The translations under genes and the position numbers were made by a program. Of a stretch of DNA of 64,000 nucleotides, positions 41,482-50,262 are shown piece after piece. The notes beneath the pieces are model-generated. The model saw only the letters and a list, made by a program, of their open reading frames with translations, was not told the DNA's origin and searched no databases. The stretch is from Sediminibacterium sp. UBA657 (GTDB lineage: Bacteria > Bacteroidota > Bacteroidia > Chitinophagales > Chitinophagaceae), in contig DBOB01000031.1 in assembly GCA_002299885.1 (NCBI GenBank), positions 1-64,000 of the forward strand, read 5' to 3'. Each line of letters opens with the position of its first letter. The first letter of the stretch is position 1.

Positions 41482-42204
41482 TTATTTTAAAAGTTCCGCT
41501 GCTTTAATTAAGTCTTCTGGGGTATCAATTTCTACGCCCATATAATTAGTGACTGCCATTTTAATGGATACACCATTTTCTAGGTAACGTAAGCATTCAA
41601 TTTTTTCTGCAGCTTCTAATGGTGACATAGGCCAATGGGTGAAATCAATTAAAGCTTGTTTTTTAAATGCATACACACCCACGTGTTCATAATATGTAAT
41701 CGCAATATCTGTGGACCTTGGATATGGAATCACACTGCGTGAAAAAAACAATGCATTCCAATTTTTATCAACTGCAACCTTTACATAATTAGGATCTTCG
41801 ATGGATGCTTGATTATTCAATACCTGCATTAAAGATGCAACCTTTACTGTTGGGTCTTCAAAACAAGCAAGTACGCGCTCTAGAGGTTCGCGTTTTACAA
41901 AAGGTTCGTCTCCTTGTACATTCACTACAATATCAATGTCTAAATTTTCTACTGCTTCTGCAATTCTATCGGATCCGCTTTCGTGTGTCTTTTTACTCAT
42001 AATGGCCTTACCGCCATTTGAAACGATTTCATTAAAAATAATTTCACTGTCAGTCACTACATATACTTCATCAAACAGTCCAGTTGCCTTGGTATTATCA
42101 TAAGTGTGTCTAATCACAGTTTTATCGCCAAGCATTTGCATCAGCTTTGCTGGAAACCTTGTAGCTGCATACCTGGCTGGTATAAATGCGCCCACTTTAT
42201 TCAT
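41482..42204 (-). CDS. kdsB: 3-deoxy-manno-octulosonate cytidylyltransferase
   Basis: This 240-residue enzyme activates Kdo as CMP-Kdo for LPS inner-core synthesis. Signatures are AFIPARYAATRFPAKLMQ near the start (CTP binding), ESGSDRIAEA, VVNVQGDEPFV and LEAAEKIECLRYLENG. Some relatives act on 8-amino-Kdo, and sequence alone does not separate them. The nearby KdnB-like gene makes that variant possible. A sugar porter follows in the same operon. Confidence 0.94.
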   Translation of the reverse strand: MNKVGAFIPARYAATRFPAKLMQMLGDKTVIRHTYDNTKATGLFDEVYVVTDSEIIFNEIVSNGGKAIMSKKTHESGSDRIAEAVENLDIDIVVNVQGDEPFVKREPLERVLACFEDPTVKVASLMQVLNNQASIEDPNYVKVAVDKNWNALFFSRSVIPYPRSTDIAITYYEHVGVYAFKKQALIDFTHWPMSPLEAAEKIECLRYLENGVSIKMAVTNYMGVEIDTPEDLIKAAELLK

Positions 42205-42242
42205 GAATCATTTTAATTTATGCGAATTTGAAAAGCGATTAA

Positions 42243-43064
42243 TTAATAATCCGATTTGATGCTTTGATCAAAAGGCATCCTTAATTGATAAGAGATGTCT
42301 GCATGTTTTGAATTGTCTACCACATCTAATCCGTATACAATGTCTTTCATATCTGTGCTGTCATAGGTTCCAAAAAGACGATCCCAAAATGAAAATATAT
42401 TTCCATAGTTAGCGTCTGTTTGTGGTCTTGTTACATGGTGATGCACACGATGCATATTAGGTGACACCAATATAAAACCAAAAGTTTGATCAAACCATTT
42501 TGGTATTTTAATATTAGAATGATTGAATTGAGATAAAACCACACTTGCACTTTGATACAGCATCACTAACCACATTGGAGCACCCAAAACAATCACGCCT
42601 ATGATAGCAAAGACAGCTCTAATAACAGATTCACCAGGATGATGACGATTTGCAGTAGTGGTATCTACGTATACATCCGCATGATGGACCATATGAAATT
42701 TCCATAAAAATTTTACTTTATGCTCGATCATGTGCACGAGGTAGGCGCCAATTAAATCCAATAACATTAAACCAATGATTAATTCAAGCAATAGGGGCAT
42801 TTTTACAAATTGTAATAAACCCCATCCATTGGCTACTACATAATCACTCGCCTTCACCATGATCAATGCAAATGCAAAATTGATGGCGATGGTCGTAAAA
42901 GTGAAGAATATATTTAATGCGGCATGCTTTGTTTTATTGTACTTAAACTGAAACAAGGGCAGTGCCGATTCAATGATCCAAAAAAAGCTGATTCCTCCGG
43001 CAAGAATCAATGCGCGGTGCAGACTTGGAATGGTTTCAAAATAAGTTTTTATCACCTCTATCAT
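42243..43064 (-). CDS. Sterol desaturase/fatty acid hydroxylase family protein
   Basis: This 273-residue membrane protein has four or more spans and the diiron His boxes of the fatty acid hydroxylase superfamily: HMIEH, HMVHHADVYVD, and NMHRVHHHV. It would hydroxylate or desaturate a lipid chain. Bacteroidota members are linked to hydroxy-fatty acids, carotenoids or hopanoid/ornithine-type lipids. No partner is adjacent. It lies 38 bp upstream of kdsB on the same strand and could be co-transcribed with kdsB and the sugar porter. It starts after the dnaN terminator, so transcription of this group is separate from dnaN. Confidence 0.88.
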   Translation of the reverse strand: MIEVIKTYFETIPSLHRALILAGGISFFWIIESALPLFQFKYNKTKHAALNIFFTFTTIAINFAFALIMVKASDYVVANGWGLLQFVKMPLLLELIIGLMLLDLIGAYLVHMIEHKVKFLWKFHMVHHADVYVDTTTANRHHPGESVIRAVFAIIGVIVLGAPMWLVMLYQSASVVLSQFNHSNIKIPKWFDQTFGFILVSPNMHRVHHHVTRPQTDANYGNIFSFWDRLFGTYDSTDMKDIVYGLDVVDNSKHADISYQLRMPFDQSIKSDY

Positions 43065-43092
43065 TCTAGTTTATTTTATTCATAAATGTAAA

Positions 43093-43132
43093 TAAAAAAA
43101 CCCGATGTTCTGCTGTCAGATTCACCGGGTTG
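43093..43132 (-). terminator. Intrinsic terminator of dnaN
   Basis: On the minus strand AACCCG/CGGGTT (outer stem) encloses TCTG/CAGA (inner stem), followed by a run of seven T. It lies about 40 bp after the dnaN stop. Confidence 0.85.
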
Positions 43133-43170
43133 TTTTTAAGTCTTGTTAAAGACTTTGTATAGGATAGGGA

Positions 43171-44286
43171 TTAACTATTTAACATTAATGGCATCACAAG
43201 CATCAACAAGTCTTCTCCTGGTACTTGTTCCGAAGGCTTGATCAATCCTGCCTTGCTTGGTGTTGACAATTCAATAAACACCTCATCTGTATCTGCTGCG
43301 TTCAACATCTCAATTAAGAACTTAGCATTAAAGGCAATTTGAATATCTTCTCCTTGGTATTCACAACTCATGCGCTCGTTACCCTCGAAGCTAAAATCAA
43401 TATCTTGCGCAGCCATCTGCAATTCATTGCCTGTAATATTTAAAGCCACCTGATTGGTGCTCTTATTACTAAATACATTCACACGGCGTAATGCATTTTG
43501 GAAATCATGCTTGTTCACCGTTAAACGATAAGGATTGTCTGCAGGAATCACCACTTTATAGTCTGGGAATCTTGCATCAATCAATCGACAAATTAATTGA
43601 GTAGATCCGTGTGCTACAAACAAATGATTATTATTAAAACTTAATGTGATTGCGTCATCATTATCTGGTAAAGCGTTCTTTAATAAATTAAGTGGCTTTT
43701 TAGGAACGATGAAAGAAGCATTTTGAGTGGCTTTTACATCTGTTCTTTTGTAACGCACTAATCGGTGCGCATCTGTAGCTACAAACTGAACGCTATCTTT
43801 TGTTAATTCAAAGAAAACCCCGGTCATAGCAGGACGCAAATCATCTCCACTCACAGCAAATAATGTTTTGTTGATGGCGGTTAATAAACCACCGCTAGTC
43901 ATGTTAAAGCCAGTTGTATCATCTGCTGTAGGCTCTTTTGGAAAATTGTCCGGATTTTCACCCATCACTTTATACTTTCCATTATCGCTTGTAATTTCTA
44001 CTGCATAGTTTTTATCGATGTTAAAAGTCAAAGGCTGGTCTGCAATATTTTTCAAAGAATCAATTAAGATTTTTGCTGGAATACATACACGTCCATTCGC
44101 TTTGCTTTCTACTTCCATTTGTACACGCATCACTGTTTCTAAATCAGTTGCAACTATGTTCAATTTTTTATCTTCTATTTCGAATAAAAAATCTTCCAAG
44201 ATAGGCAATACGGTATTGGTATTAATCACACCCGAAATTTGTTGAAGGTGTTTTAATAAAGAAGAAGAAGATACAATAAACTTCAT
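43171..44286 (-). CDS. dnaN: DNA polymerase III beta subunit (sliding clamp)
   Basis: This 371-residue clamp subunit has three similar domains; the dimer encircles DNA and tethers the polymerase. Typical segments are the start MKFIVSSSSLLKHLQQISGV, the centre TDAHRLVRYKR, and the end LMLVMPLML. The gene is not linked to dnaA here, as is common in Bacteroidota. A TAGTTTCG box (44338-44345) is a -7-like element about 50 nt upstream. recX diverges from it. Confidence 0.97.
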   Translation of the reverse strand: MKFIVSSSSLLKHLQQISGVINTNTVLPILEDFLFEIEDKKLNIVATDLETVMRVQMEVESKANGRVCIPAKILIDSLKNIADQPLTFNIDKNYAVEITSDNGKYKVMGENPDNFPKEPTADDTTGFNMTSGGLLTAINKTLFAVSGDDLRPAMTGVFFELTKDSVQFVATDAHRLVRYKRTDVKATQNASFIVPKKPLNLLKNALPDNDDAITLSFNNNHLFVAHGSTQLICRLIDARFPDYKVVIPADNPYRLTVNKHDFQNALRRVNVFSNKSTNQVALNITGNELQMAAQDIDFSFEGNERMSCEYQGEDIQIAFNAKFLIEMLNAADTDEVFIELSTPSKAGLIKPSEQVPGEDLLMLVMPLMLNS

Positions 44287-44395
44287 GCTGTCGATTTTTG
44301 ATTTTTAGGGTAACTAATTTCCCTTGAATAACTATAACGAAACTAAAGTAAAATCTTAAGATTAAAAAGCTATTTTAGCAATTCTTATTGACATT

Positions 44396-44869
44396 ATGAA
44401 GAAAGTTCGAATTGGTAAGGAGCAAGCTATACAAAGGATACGACACTATTGTGCCTACCAAGAAAGGGCACAACAGGAGGTGCGGGATAAACTATACGAA
44501 CTAGGTATGACCATGGACGAAGTCGAAGAAATTATGTCGGACCTCATTGCCGAAAATTTCTTAAACGAGGAACGATTTGCTGTTCAGTTTGCAGGGGGGC
44601 ATTTTAGAATCAAGGGCTGGGGAAGGGTCAAAATTCAACACGCTTTACAACAAAAAAGGGTCAGTAAGTACAATATTAAAATTGGCTTGAAGGCCATTGA
44701 AGAGGAAGCGTATATTAAAACCCTACAACAGCTGGCCACCAAAAAATGGAATAGTTTAAAGGGAGAACGAGGCCTAAGTCGCATGGCTAAAACATATGCA
44801 TTCTTGCACCAACGTGGATTTGAGCCAATATTATACCAACCCATTGTGCAGAAGCTTTATAAGCCTTAG
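44396..44869 (+). CDS. recX: Regulatory protein RecX
   Basis: RecX inhibits RecA filament growth. The 157-residue basic all-helical protein has the RecX three-helix repeats: AIQRIRHYCAYQERAQQEVR, LYELGMTMDEVEEIMSDLI, and a later repeat around AEFL/NEERFA, then GRVKIQHALQQKRVS. It diverges from dnaN and is not beside recA, which lies 15 kb away at 59379-60392. Confidence 0.9.
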   Translation: MKKVRIGKEQAIQRIRHYCAYQERAQQEVRDKLYELGMTMDEVEEIMSDLIAENFLNEERFAVQFAGGHFRIKGWGRVKIQHALQQKRVSKYNIKIGLKAIEEEAYIKTLQQLATKKWNSLKGERGLSRMAKTYAFLHQRGFEPILYQPIVQKLYKP

Positions 44870-44941
44870 GTAAAAAGCCTATCCATAAAATTGCATTATA
44901 TTTACAAAGCATTTTTTGCATAGACATTTAAATCTATTCCC

Positions 44942-45727
44942 TTGTCAACACTTAAACTAACATTGATTCAGGCCCATCTTTATTGGGAAGACAAGGGTGC
45001 TAATCTTGCTTTTTTAGAACAAAAAATAGTTAACCTGGAAGCCCCGACCGAAATAGTCATCTTGCCAGAAATGTTCAATACTGGTTTTAGCATGCAGCCC
45101 GAATTACATGCAGAAAAAATGGATGGTCCCAGTATTCAATGGATGCGTCGAATGGCCATGACCGAAAAAATTATTCTCACCGGTTCGTTGATGATTCAAG
45201 AAGAAGGTCAATATTTTAATAGACTTGTCTGGATGTTGCCGAATGGAGAATATGGTTTTTATGACAAGAGACATCTTTTTGCATTTGCTGGAGAAGACCA
45301 ACACTATACAGCTGGCAATAAAAGATTGATTGCAAGCGTAAAGGGTTGGAAAATTAATTTACAAATATGTTACGATCTGCGCTTTCCTGTTTGGGCAAGA
45401 CAAGCATCTAACAACGAATATGATGTATTGATTTATGTAGCTAATTGGCCAGAAAAAAGAAGCCATGCATGGAAAACTTTATTGGTTGCAAGGGCAATAG
45501 AAAATCAAGCTTTTGTGGTTGGTGTAAACAGGGTGGGGTTAGACGGAAATAATATTGCACACAGCGGAAACTCAATGGTAGTAGGTCCTTTGGGCGAAGT
45601 GATGTACCACTGCCAAGATCAAGAAGCGGTATTTCAAATTACGCTCAATCGCGAAGAACTTGAAACTACAAGAAATCAATTTCCATTTTGGAAGGATGCA
45701 GACTTCTTTACAATTCAATCTTCCTAA
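44942..45727 (+). CDS. Omega-amidase, YafV-type carbon-nitrogen hydrolase
   Basis: This 261-residue nitrilase-superfamily enzyme has the catalytic triad visible as Glu 43 (LPEMFN), Lys in YDKRHLF, and Cys in LQICYDLRFP. YafV/Nit2-like enzymes hydrolyse alpha-ketoglutaramate or 2-oxosuccinamate formed by transaminases. The start is a TTG at 44942 (MSTLKLTLIQ); no better ATG lies upstream. It is followed 8 bp later by nagA and is probably co-transcribed with it. Confidence 0.9.
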   Translation: MSTLKLTLIQAHLYWEDKGANLAFLEQKIVNLEAPTEIVILPEMFNTGFSMQPELHAEKMDGPSIQWMRRMAMTEKIILTGSLMIQEEGQYFNRLVWMLPNGEYGFYDKRHLFAFAGEDQHYTAGNKRLIASVKGWKINLQICYDLRFPVWARQASNNEYDVLIYVANWPEKRSHAWKTLLVARAIENQAFVVGVNRVGLDGNNIAHSGNSMVVGPLGEVMYHCQDQEAVFQITLNREELETTRNQFPFWKDADFFTIQSS

Positions 45728-45735
45728 TTTTTTTT

Positions 45736-46821
45736 ATGACTTTAAATTATTCAACAAAAGCATTGTTCACTGGTTCAGAATGGTTGAATGATGTGGTTGT
45801 GCATATTGAAAATGAGTTGGTTGTTGGAATTGATCAAAAAGGGTTTGATGTCAACAACGCAATACCTTTTATTATTCCTGCATTAATAGATTTACAACTT
45901 TACGGTGCTGGTGGAAAATTATTATCTGAATTTCCCGAAAAAGAGACCATCGAAAAAATTCATCAAGCTTGTTTAGAAGGTGGCACTGGATTTTTTCAAC
46001 CTACTATTGCATCGCAAAGCAAAGAGGTTATTTATGCATCTATAGACGCAGTAAAAGCGTATAAAGCATCTGGTAGCAAGGGTTGTATTGGATTACACCT
46101 AGAAGGTCCTTGGATTCATACAAATAAAAAAGGTGCACATGATGCATCGGTCATTCATGCACCAAGTATAGAAGAGGTCGCTTCAGTTTTAAAATATGGG
46201 AATGGTGCAATTAGTATGATTACACTTGCGCCTGAAATTTGTACACCAGCAATTATTAAAACTATTCAGGATGCGGGTATAGTAGTTTCTGCTGGTCACA
46301 CCAACGCGACTTACGAAAATGCCATGCAGTTTTTTAATGATGGTATTGCTGTGGCAACACATCTTTTTAATGCAATGAGTTCATTTCAACATCGAGCTCC
46401 AGGCGTTGTTGGTGCGCTGTTCGATCATCCAACTGCTATGAGCAGTATTATTGCAGATGGATACCATGTTGATTATGCAGCAATACGTATTGCTAAAAAT
46501 ATAATGGGTGATCGTTTGTTTTGTATTACCGATGCCGTTACCGAAACGAGCACAGGGTTATATCAACATACACTGGTTGGGGATAAATATGAATCCGCTG
46601 GAATACTTAGTGGGTCTGCTTTAACGCAATTAAAATCTGTTAAAAACTTAGTTGAATATGTGGGTGTTTCGCTTGGGGAGGCAATACGCATGTGTAGTTT
46701 GTATCCAGCCAAAGTCATGCAAAATAAAAACATGCCTGGCACAATAGAAATAAATAAAAAAGCAAATCTACTTTGTTTAGCTGCAGACTACACAATTTTA
46801 AAAAGCGCGATTAGTCATTAA
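45736..46821 (+). CDS. nagA: N-acetylglucosamine-6-phosphate deacetylase
   Basis: This 361-residue amidohydrolase converts GlcNAc-6-P to GlcN-6-P in amino-sugar recycling. It shows IDLQLYGAGG (the QxN-like N-terminal motif of NagA), GLHLEGPWI with metal Glu, AGHTNATYE, THLFNAMSSFQHR and ITDAVTETS (catalytic Asp). I chose the ATG at 45736 because the longer frame opening at 45688 lies inside the preceding gene. Its stop overlaps the convergent thiL stop by 4 bp (TTAA). Confidence 0.94.
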   Translation: MTLNYSTKALFTGSEWLNDVVVHIENELVVGIDQKGFDVNNAIPFIIPALIDLQLYGAGGKLLSEFPEKETIEKIHQACLEGGTGFFQPTIASQSKEVIYASIDAVKAYKASGSKGCIGLHLEGPWIHTNKKGAHDASVIHAPSIEEVASVLKYGNGAISMITLAPEICTPAIIKTIQDAGIVVSAGHTNATYENAMQFFNDGIAVATHLFNAMSSFQHRAPGVVGALFDHPTAMSSIIADGYHVDYAAIRIAKNIMGDRLFCITDAVTETSTGLYQHTLVGDKYESAGILSGSALTQLKSVKNLVEYVGVSLGEAIRMCSLYPAKVMQNKNMPGTIEINKKANLLCLAADYTILKSAISH

Positions 46822-47858
46822 GCTTCTTTGCCAAATGCATTCCAGCCCTGCGCGGTAATATCAAACAAATTATTTCCTTTTGTAATTAATTTGTTGCCCT
46901 CAGATGCGTCGCACATATAACCTATCACACTGATTTCTTCTTGCATTGTCATTTTATCATAGTCGGCTTGCTTCATGGTAAATAACAATTCATAGTCTTC
47001 ACCTCCATTCAACGCACAAACGGTTGCATCTAATCCAAACTTAAATGCAGCTGCTTTGCTCGCTTCGTTGATAGGAATTTTTTCTTCATAAATCCTACAG
47101 CCCAACTCAGATTGTTTACACAAGTGCAATACGTCTGAACTCAAGCCATCGCTGATATCCATCATAGACGTTGGTTTGATCTCTAGTTTTTCAAGCAATT
47201 CAATAATGTCTTTTCTTGCTTCTGGTCTTAACAACCTTCCAACAATATAATCTTCGTTTTCTAAATTGGGTTGTATCTGTGGATTTTCTAAAAAGATTTG
47301 TTTTTCACGCTCCATCAAAGTCAAGCCCAAAAAAGCCGCACCCAAATCTCCGGATACACAAATTAAATCACCGGACTCGGCTGTGCTTCTTTTGATATAA
47401 GCATCTGGTGCCACTTCGCCCAATGCGGTAACAGAAATAATCAATCCTTTTTGTGAGGTGGAGGTATCGCCTCCGATTAAATCCACGCCATATTTATCAC
47501 ATGCAATGGCTACGCCATCATAAAATTCTTCTAGTGCTTCTAAACTAAATCGATTGCTGAAAGCCACGCTCATTGTGATTTGTGTGGGATGCGCGTTCAT
47601 TGCATAAATATCGCTAAGGTTCACCACCACAGATTTATATCCAAGGTGTTTTAATGGTGTATACATTAAATCAAAGTGCACGCCCTCTATCAACAAGTCC
47701 GTTGTGATGACTGTTTGTTTTCCAAAATGATCTATCACTGCTGCGTCATCACCTATCGACAAAACGGTAGATGCATTGAGTGTTTCAAAGTTTTGTGTTA
47801 ATCGGTCTATCAATCCAAACTCACCTAATTTTTCTATCTCTGTTCTTTCTGTTGACAT
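46818..47858 (-). CDS. thiL: Thiamine-monophosphate kinase
   Basis: ThiL makes thiamine diphosphate from thiamine monophosphate. The 346-residue PurM-like enzyme shows GEFGLIDRL at the start, SIGDDAAVI for nucleotide and metal binding, and TTDLLIEGVHFDL. LIGGDTSTS, MDISDGLSSDV and NGGEDYELLFT are also present. It lies 21 bp downstream of the inositol monophosphatase-type gene on the same strand, forming a two-gene unit. No other thi gene is near. Confidence 0.96.
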   Translation of the reverse strand: MSTERTEIEKLGEFGLIDRLTQNFETLNASTVLSIGDDAAVIDHFGKQTVITTDLLIEGVHFDLMYTPLKHLGYKSVVVNLSDIYAMNAHPTQITMSVAFSNRFSLEALEEFYDGVAIACDKYGVDLIGGDTSTSQKGLIISVTALGEVAPDAYIKRSTAESGDLICVSGDLGAAFLGLTLMEREKQIFLENPQIQPNLENEDYIVGRLLRPEARKDIIELLEKLEIKPTSMMDISDGLSSDVLHLCKQSELGCRIYEEKIPINEASKAAAFKFGLDATVCALNGGEDYELLFTMKQADYDKMTMQEEISVIGYMCDASEGNKLITKGNNLFDITAQGWNAFGKEA

Positions 47859-47879
47859 AAATTATTACTGTTAATTTTA

Positions 47880-48656
47880 TTAAAGCGATCCACCATTCAC
47901 AACGGATAACAATTGGTCATGAATAAAACCATTGGTTGCTATGATGCCCGGCTGGTATGGGTTATACGCATTTCCATGTAGGTCGGTTACTTTTCCTCCT
48001 GCTTCTTCTACCATTAAAAATCCCGCAGCACTATCCCATGGTTGAAGTTTATGTTCGTAAAATCCGTCAAACCTTCCAGCAGCAGTCCAGCATAAATCTA
48101 ATGCTGCACTTCCAAGTCGACGAACTGGAATTGCTTTGCGTACTAATTTTTCAAAAACTTGTAAAGGCCCATTTTCGCTGTCTAAATATTGATAAGGAAA
48201 ACCTGTTACCAAACAACTATGTAAAATAGAGTCCTTGTTACTTACTTTGATTGGTCTTCCGTTTAAGGTTGCACCTTGTCCTTTTTCTGCAAAAAATAAT
48301 TCATTCATGAATGGATTATAAACTGAACCTAAGATCATTTCGCCCTTGTGTTCAACGCCGATACTTACACAACAAATAGGGATGCCATTTGCAAAATTAA
48401 TCGTGCCATCAATGGGGTCGATGATCCATTTTGTATCAGATAAGGATGCCATCTCGCCCGTTTCTTCACTTAAAATAAAATGGTCTGGAAACTGAGACTG
48501 AATTAACCCGATAATTGCTTTTTCCGATGCATGGTCTGCCTCTGTAACCAAATCGTTGATTGAAGATTTACTAGCAATTGTAAAAGTACCGTTAAAAAAA
48601 CGGGTCAACTCTTTTGCTCCAACCTCTACAGCCTGAATTAGCGTATTTTTAATCAT
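47880..48656 (-). CDS. suhB: Inositol monophosphatase family protein
   Basis: This 258-residue magnesium-dependent phosphatase has EADHASEKAII, ILSEETGE, the WIIDPIDGTINFANG motif (metal Asp residues), and the final WDSAAGFLMVEEAGG. SuhB and inositol monophosphatase relatives dephosphorylate inositol phosphates or similar compounds. SuhB itself also has a role in rRNA transcription in E. coli, which cannot be assumed here. It heads the suhB-thiL unit. A TACTTTTG -7 box ends 4 nt before the ATG, so the mRNA is probably leaderless. Confidence 0.9.
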   Translation of the reverse strand: MIKNTLIQAVEVGAKELTRFFNGTFTIASKSSINDLVTEADHASEKAIIGLIQSQFPDHFILSEETGEMASLSDTKWIIDPIDGTINFANGIPICCVSIGVEHKGEMILGSVYNPFMNELFFAEKGQGATLNGRPIKVSNKDSILHSCLVTGFPYQYLDSENGPLQVFEKLVRKAIPVRRLGSAALDLCWTAAGRFDGFYEHKLQPWDSAAGFLMVEEAGGKVTDLHGNAYNPYQPGIIATNGFIHDQLLSVVNGGSL

Positions 48657-48660
48657 ATGA

Positions 48661-48668
48661 CAAAAGTA
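48661..48668 (-). promoter_or_regulatory. -7 element of suhB-thiL (leaderless)
   Basis: The minus-strand sequence TACTTTTG matches TAnnTTTG with only 4 nt between it and the ATG at 48656. Confidence 0.55.
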
Positions 48669-48693
48669 GGTTCGTTTGCTCGAATAACATTCG

Positions 48694-48701
48694 TATTTTT
48701 G
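48694..48701 (+). promoter_or_regulatory. -7 element of the second GH3 gene
   Basis: TATTTTTG matches TAnnTTTG, 37 nt before the ATG at 48739. Confidence 0.45.
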
Positions 48702-48738
48702 TTTTCAATTTCATAAAAGTAAAAACCTGTTTTTATAG

Positions 48739-50262
48739 ATGCCCATTTTTGAATTTAATTTACCAAAAGGCCTTTCTAGGGTGCTTGGTCTTCCTACAAA
48801 AAGCCCAAGAACTTCACAAATGCGTGTTTTAAAAAAATTACTTAAAACAGCTCAATACACTTCTTTTGGACAAAAATTCAAATTCGCAGAGATTTTAAAA
48901 CACCGTCACATTGGTAAAAATTTCCAAGAATCCGTTCCAACTTATAATTATAATAAGATCTACAAAGATTGGTGGCATTTAACGCTCGAGGGCCAATCGG
49001 ATATCTGCTGGCCTGGTAAAATAAATTATTTTGCGCTGAGTAGCGGCACCAGCGAGGCTGCTAGTAAGTATATACCCATTACGAACGACTTGTTAAGGGG
49101 TAATAAAATCATCATGATCAAGCAGCTGATTAGCTTGTTTAAATACCGTGAAATCCCCTTATCTGCCATTGGTAAGGGTTGGCTGACATTGGGTGGCAGT
49201 ACCGATTTACAAAAAGGGGCTGGCTATTATGCTGGAGACTTAAGCGGTATTACTGCAAAAAAATCTCCGTTTTGGTTTCAGCCTTTTTATAAGCCAGGTA
49301 AAAAAATTGCTAAAGAACGCGATTGGAATAAAAAACTAAAAGAAATTGTAGAGAAAGCGCCCGAATGGGATATTAGTTTTGTTGTAGGTGTGCCCGCCTG
49401 GATACAAATGTGTTTAGAGATGGTGATAGAGCGTTATAAGTTAAATAATATCCATGAAATCTGGCCTAACCTAACTTTATTCGTTCATGGTGGAGTAAGT
49501 TTTGAGCCCTATAAACATGGTTTTGAAAAATTATTAGGAAAGCCAATTGAATATGTTGAAACCTATTTAGCGAGTGAAGGATTTTTAGCTTGGCAGGATA
49601 AACAAAACGCATTGGGAATGCGTTTGACCTATAATCAACATATCTTTTTTGAATTCGTTCCTTTTGACGAAATTAATTTTGATGATAACGGCGAAATGAT
49701 TGAAAACCCGGAAGCTTTAATGATTCACGAAGTTGAAGAGGGTAAGGATTATGCAATTTTAATAAGCACACCCGCGGGTGCGTGGCGTTATTTAATTGGG
49801 GACACAGTGCGTTTTGTAGACAAGTCAAATGCAGAAATTATCATCACAGGAAGGACCAAGCATTTTTTAAGCCTTGTGGGCGAGCATTTAAGCGTGGACA
49901 ATATGAATAAGGCCATTCAATTGGTGAGTGAAGAATTGAATTTATCTATCCCAGAGTTTACTGTAACCGGTGAGCCTCATGGCAACTTTTTTGGACACCA
50001 TTGGTATGTAGCATGTGATCAAATGATTGACGAAAAATTATTAGCTGAAAAGTTAGATGAAAAATTAATTCAACTCAATGACGATTATGAGATTGAAAGA
50101 AAAAATGCACTTAAATCCATTCGCGTTTCTGTACTGAAAGAAAGTTGTTTTATGGGATTCATGGAAAGCAAAGGAAAAATTGGAGGGCAACATAAATTTC
50201 CTAGGGTATTAAAAGGAGAAATGTTAACGGACTGGAAGCATTTTATACAAAATCAATCTTAA
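48739..50262 (+). CDS. GH3 family acyl-adenylate-forming protein (copy 2)
   Basis: This is a second 507-residue GH3-family protein. The ATP motif is in ALSSGTSEAASKYIP (about 100-114), and later motifs are VETYLASEGFLAWQ and AGAWRYLIGDTVRFVD. The C-terminal SKGKIGGQHKFPRV closely parallels KGKLGGQHKIPRL in copy 1. The two proteins are diverged paralogues rather than a recent duplication. The substrate is unknown. Its stop overlaps the LysE start by one base (TAATG), so an exporter is translationally coupled to it. Confidence 0.9.
   Translation: MPIFEFNLPKGLSRVLGLPTKSPRTSQMRVLKKLLKTAQYTSFGQKFKFAEILKHRHIGKNFQESVPTYNYNKIYKDWWHLTLEGQSDICWPGKINYFALSSGTSEAASKYIPITNDLLRGNKIIMIKQLISLFKYREIPLSAIGKGWLTLGGSTDLQKGAGYYAGDLSGITAKKSPFWFQPFYKPGKKIAKERDWNKKLKEIVEKAPEWDISFVVGVPAWIQMCLEMVIERYKLNNIHEIWPNLTLFVHGGVSFEPYKHGFEKLLGKPIEYVETYLASEGFLAWQDKQNALGMRLTYNQHIFFEFVPFDEINFDDNGEMIENPEALMIHEVEEGKDYAILISTPAGAWRYLIGDTVRFVDKSNAEIIITGRTKHFLSLVGEHLSVDNMNKAIQLVSEELNLSIPEFTVTGEPHGNFFGHHWYVACDQMIDEKLLAEKLDEKLIQLNDDYEIERKNALKSIRVSVLKESCFMGFMESKGKIGGQHKFPRVLKGEMLTDWKHFIQNQS

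Noticed and set aside
26733..50262. The two GH3 genes as a recent duplication or mobile repeat
   Set aside because: Their sequences differ strongly outside the key motifs and no flanking repeats are seen; they are old paralogues.
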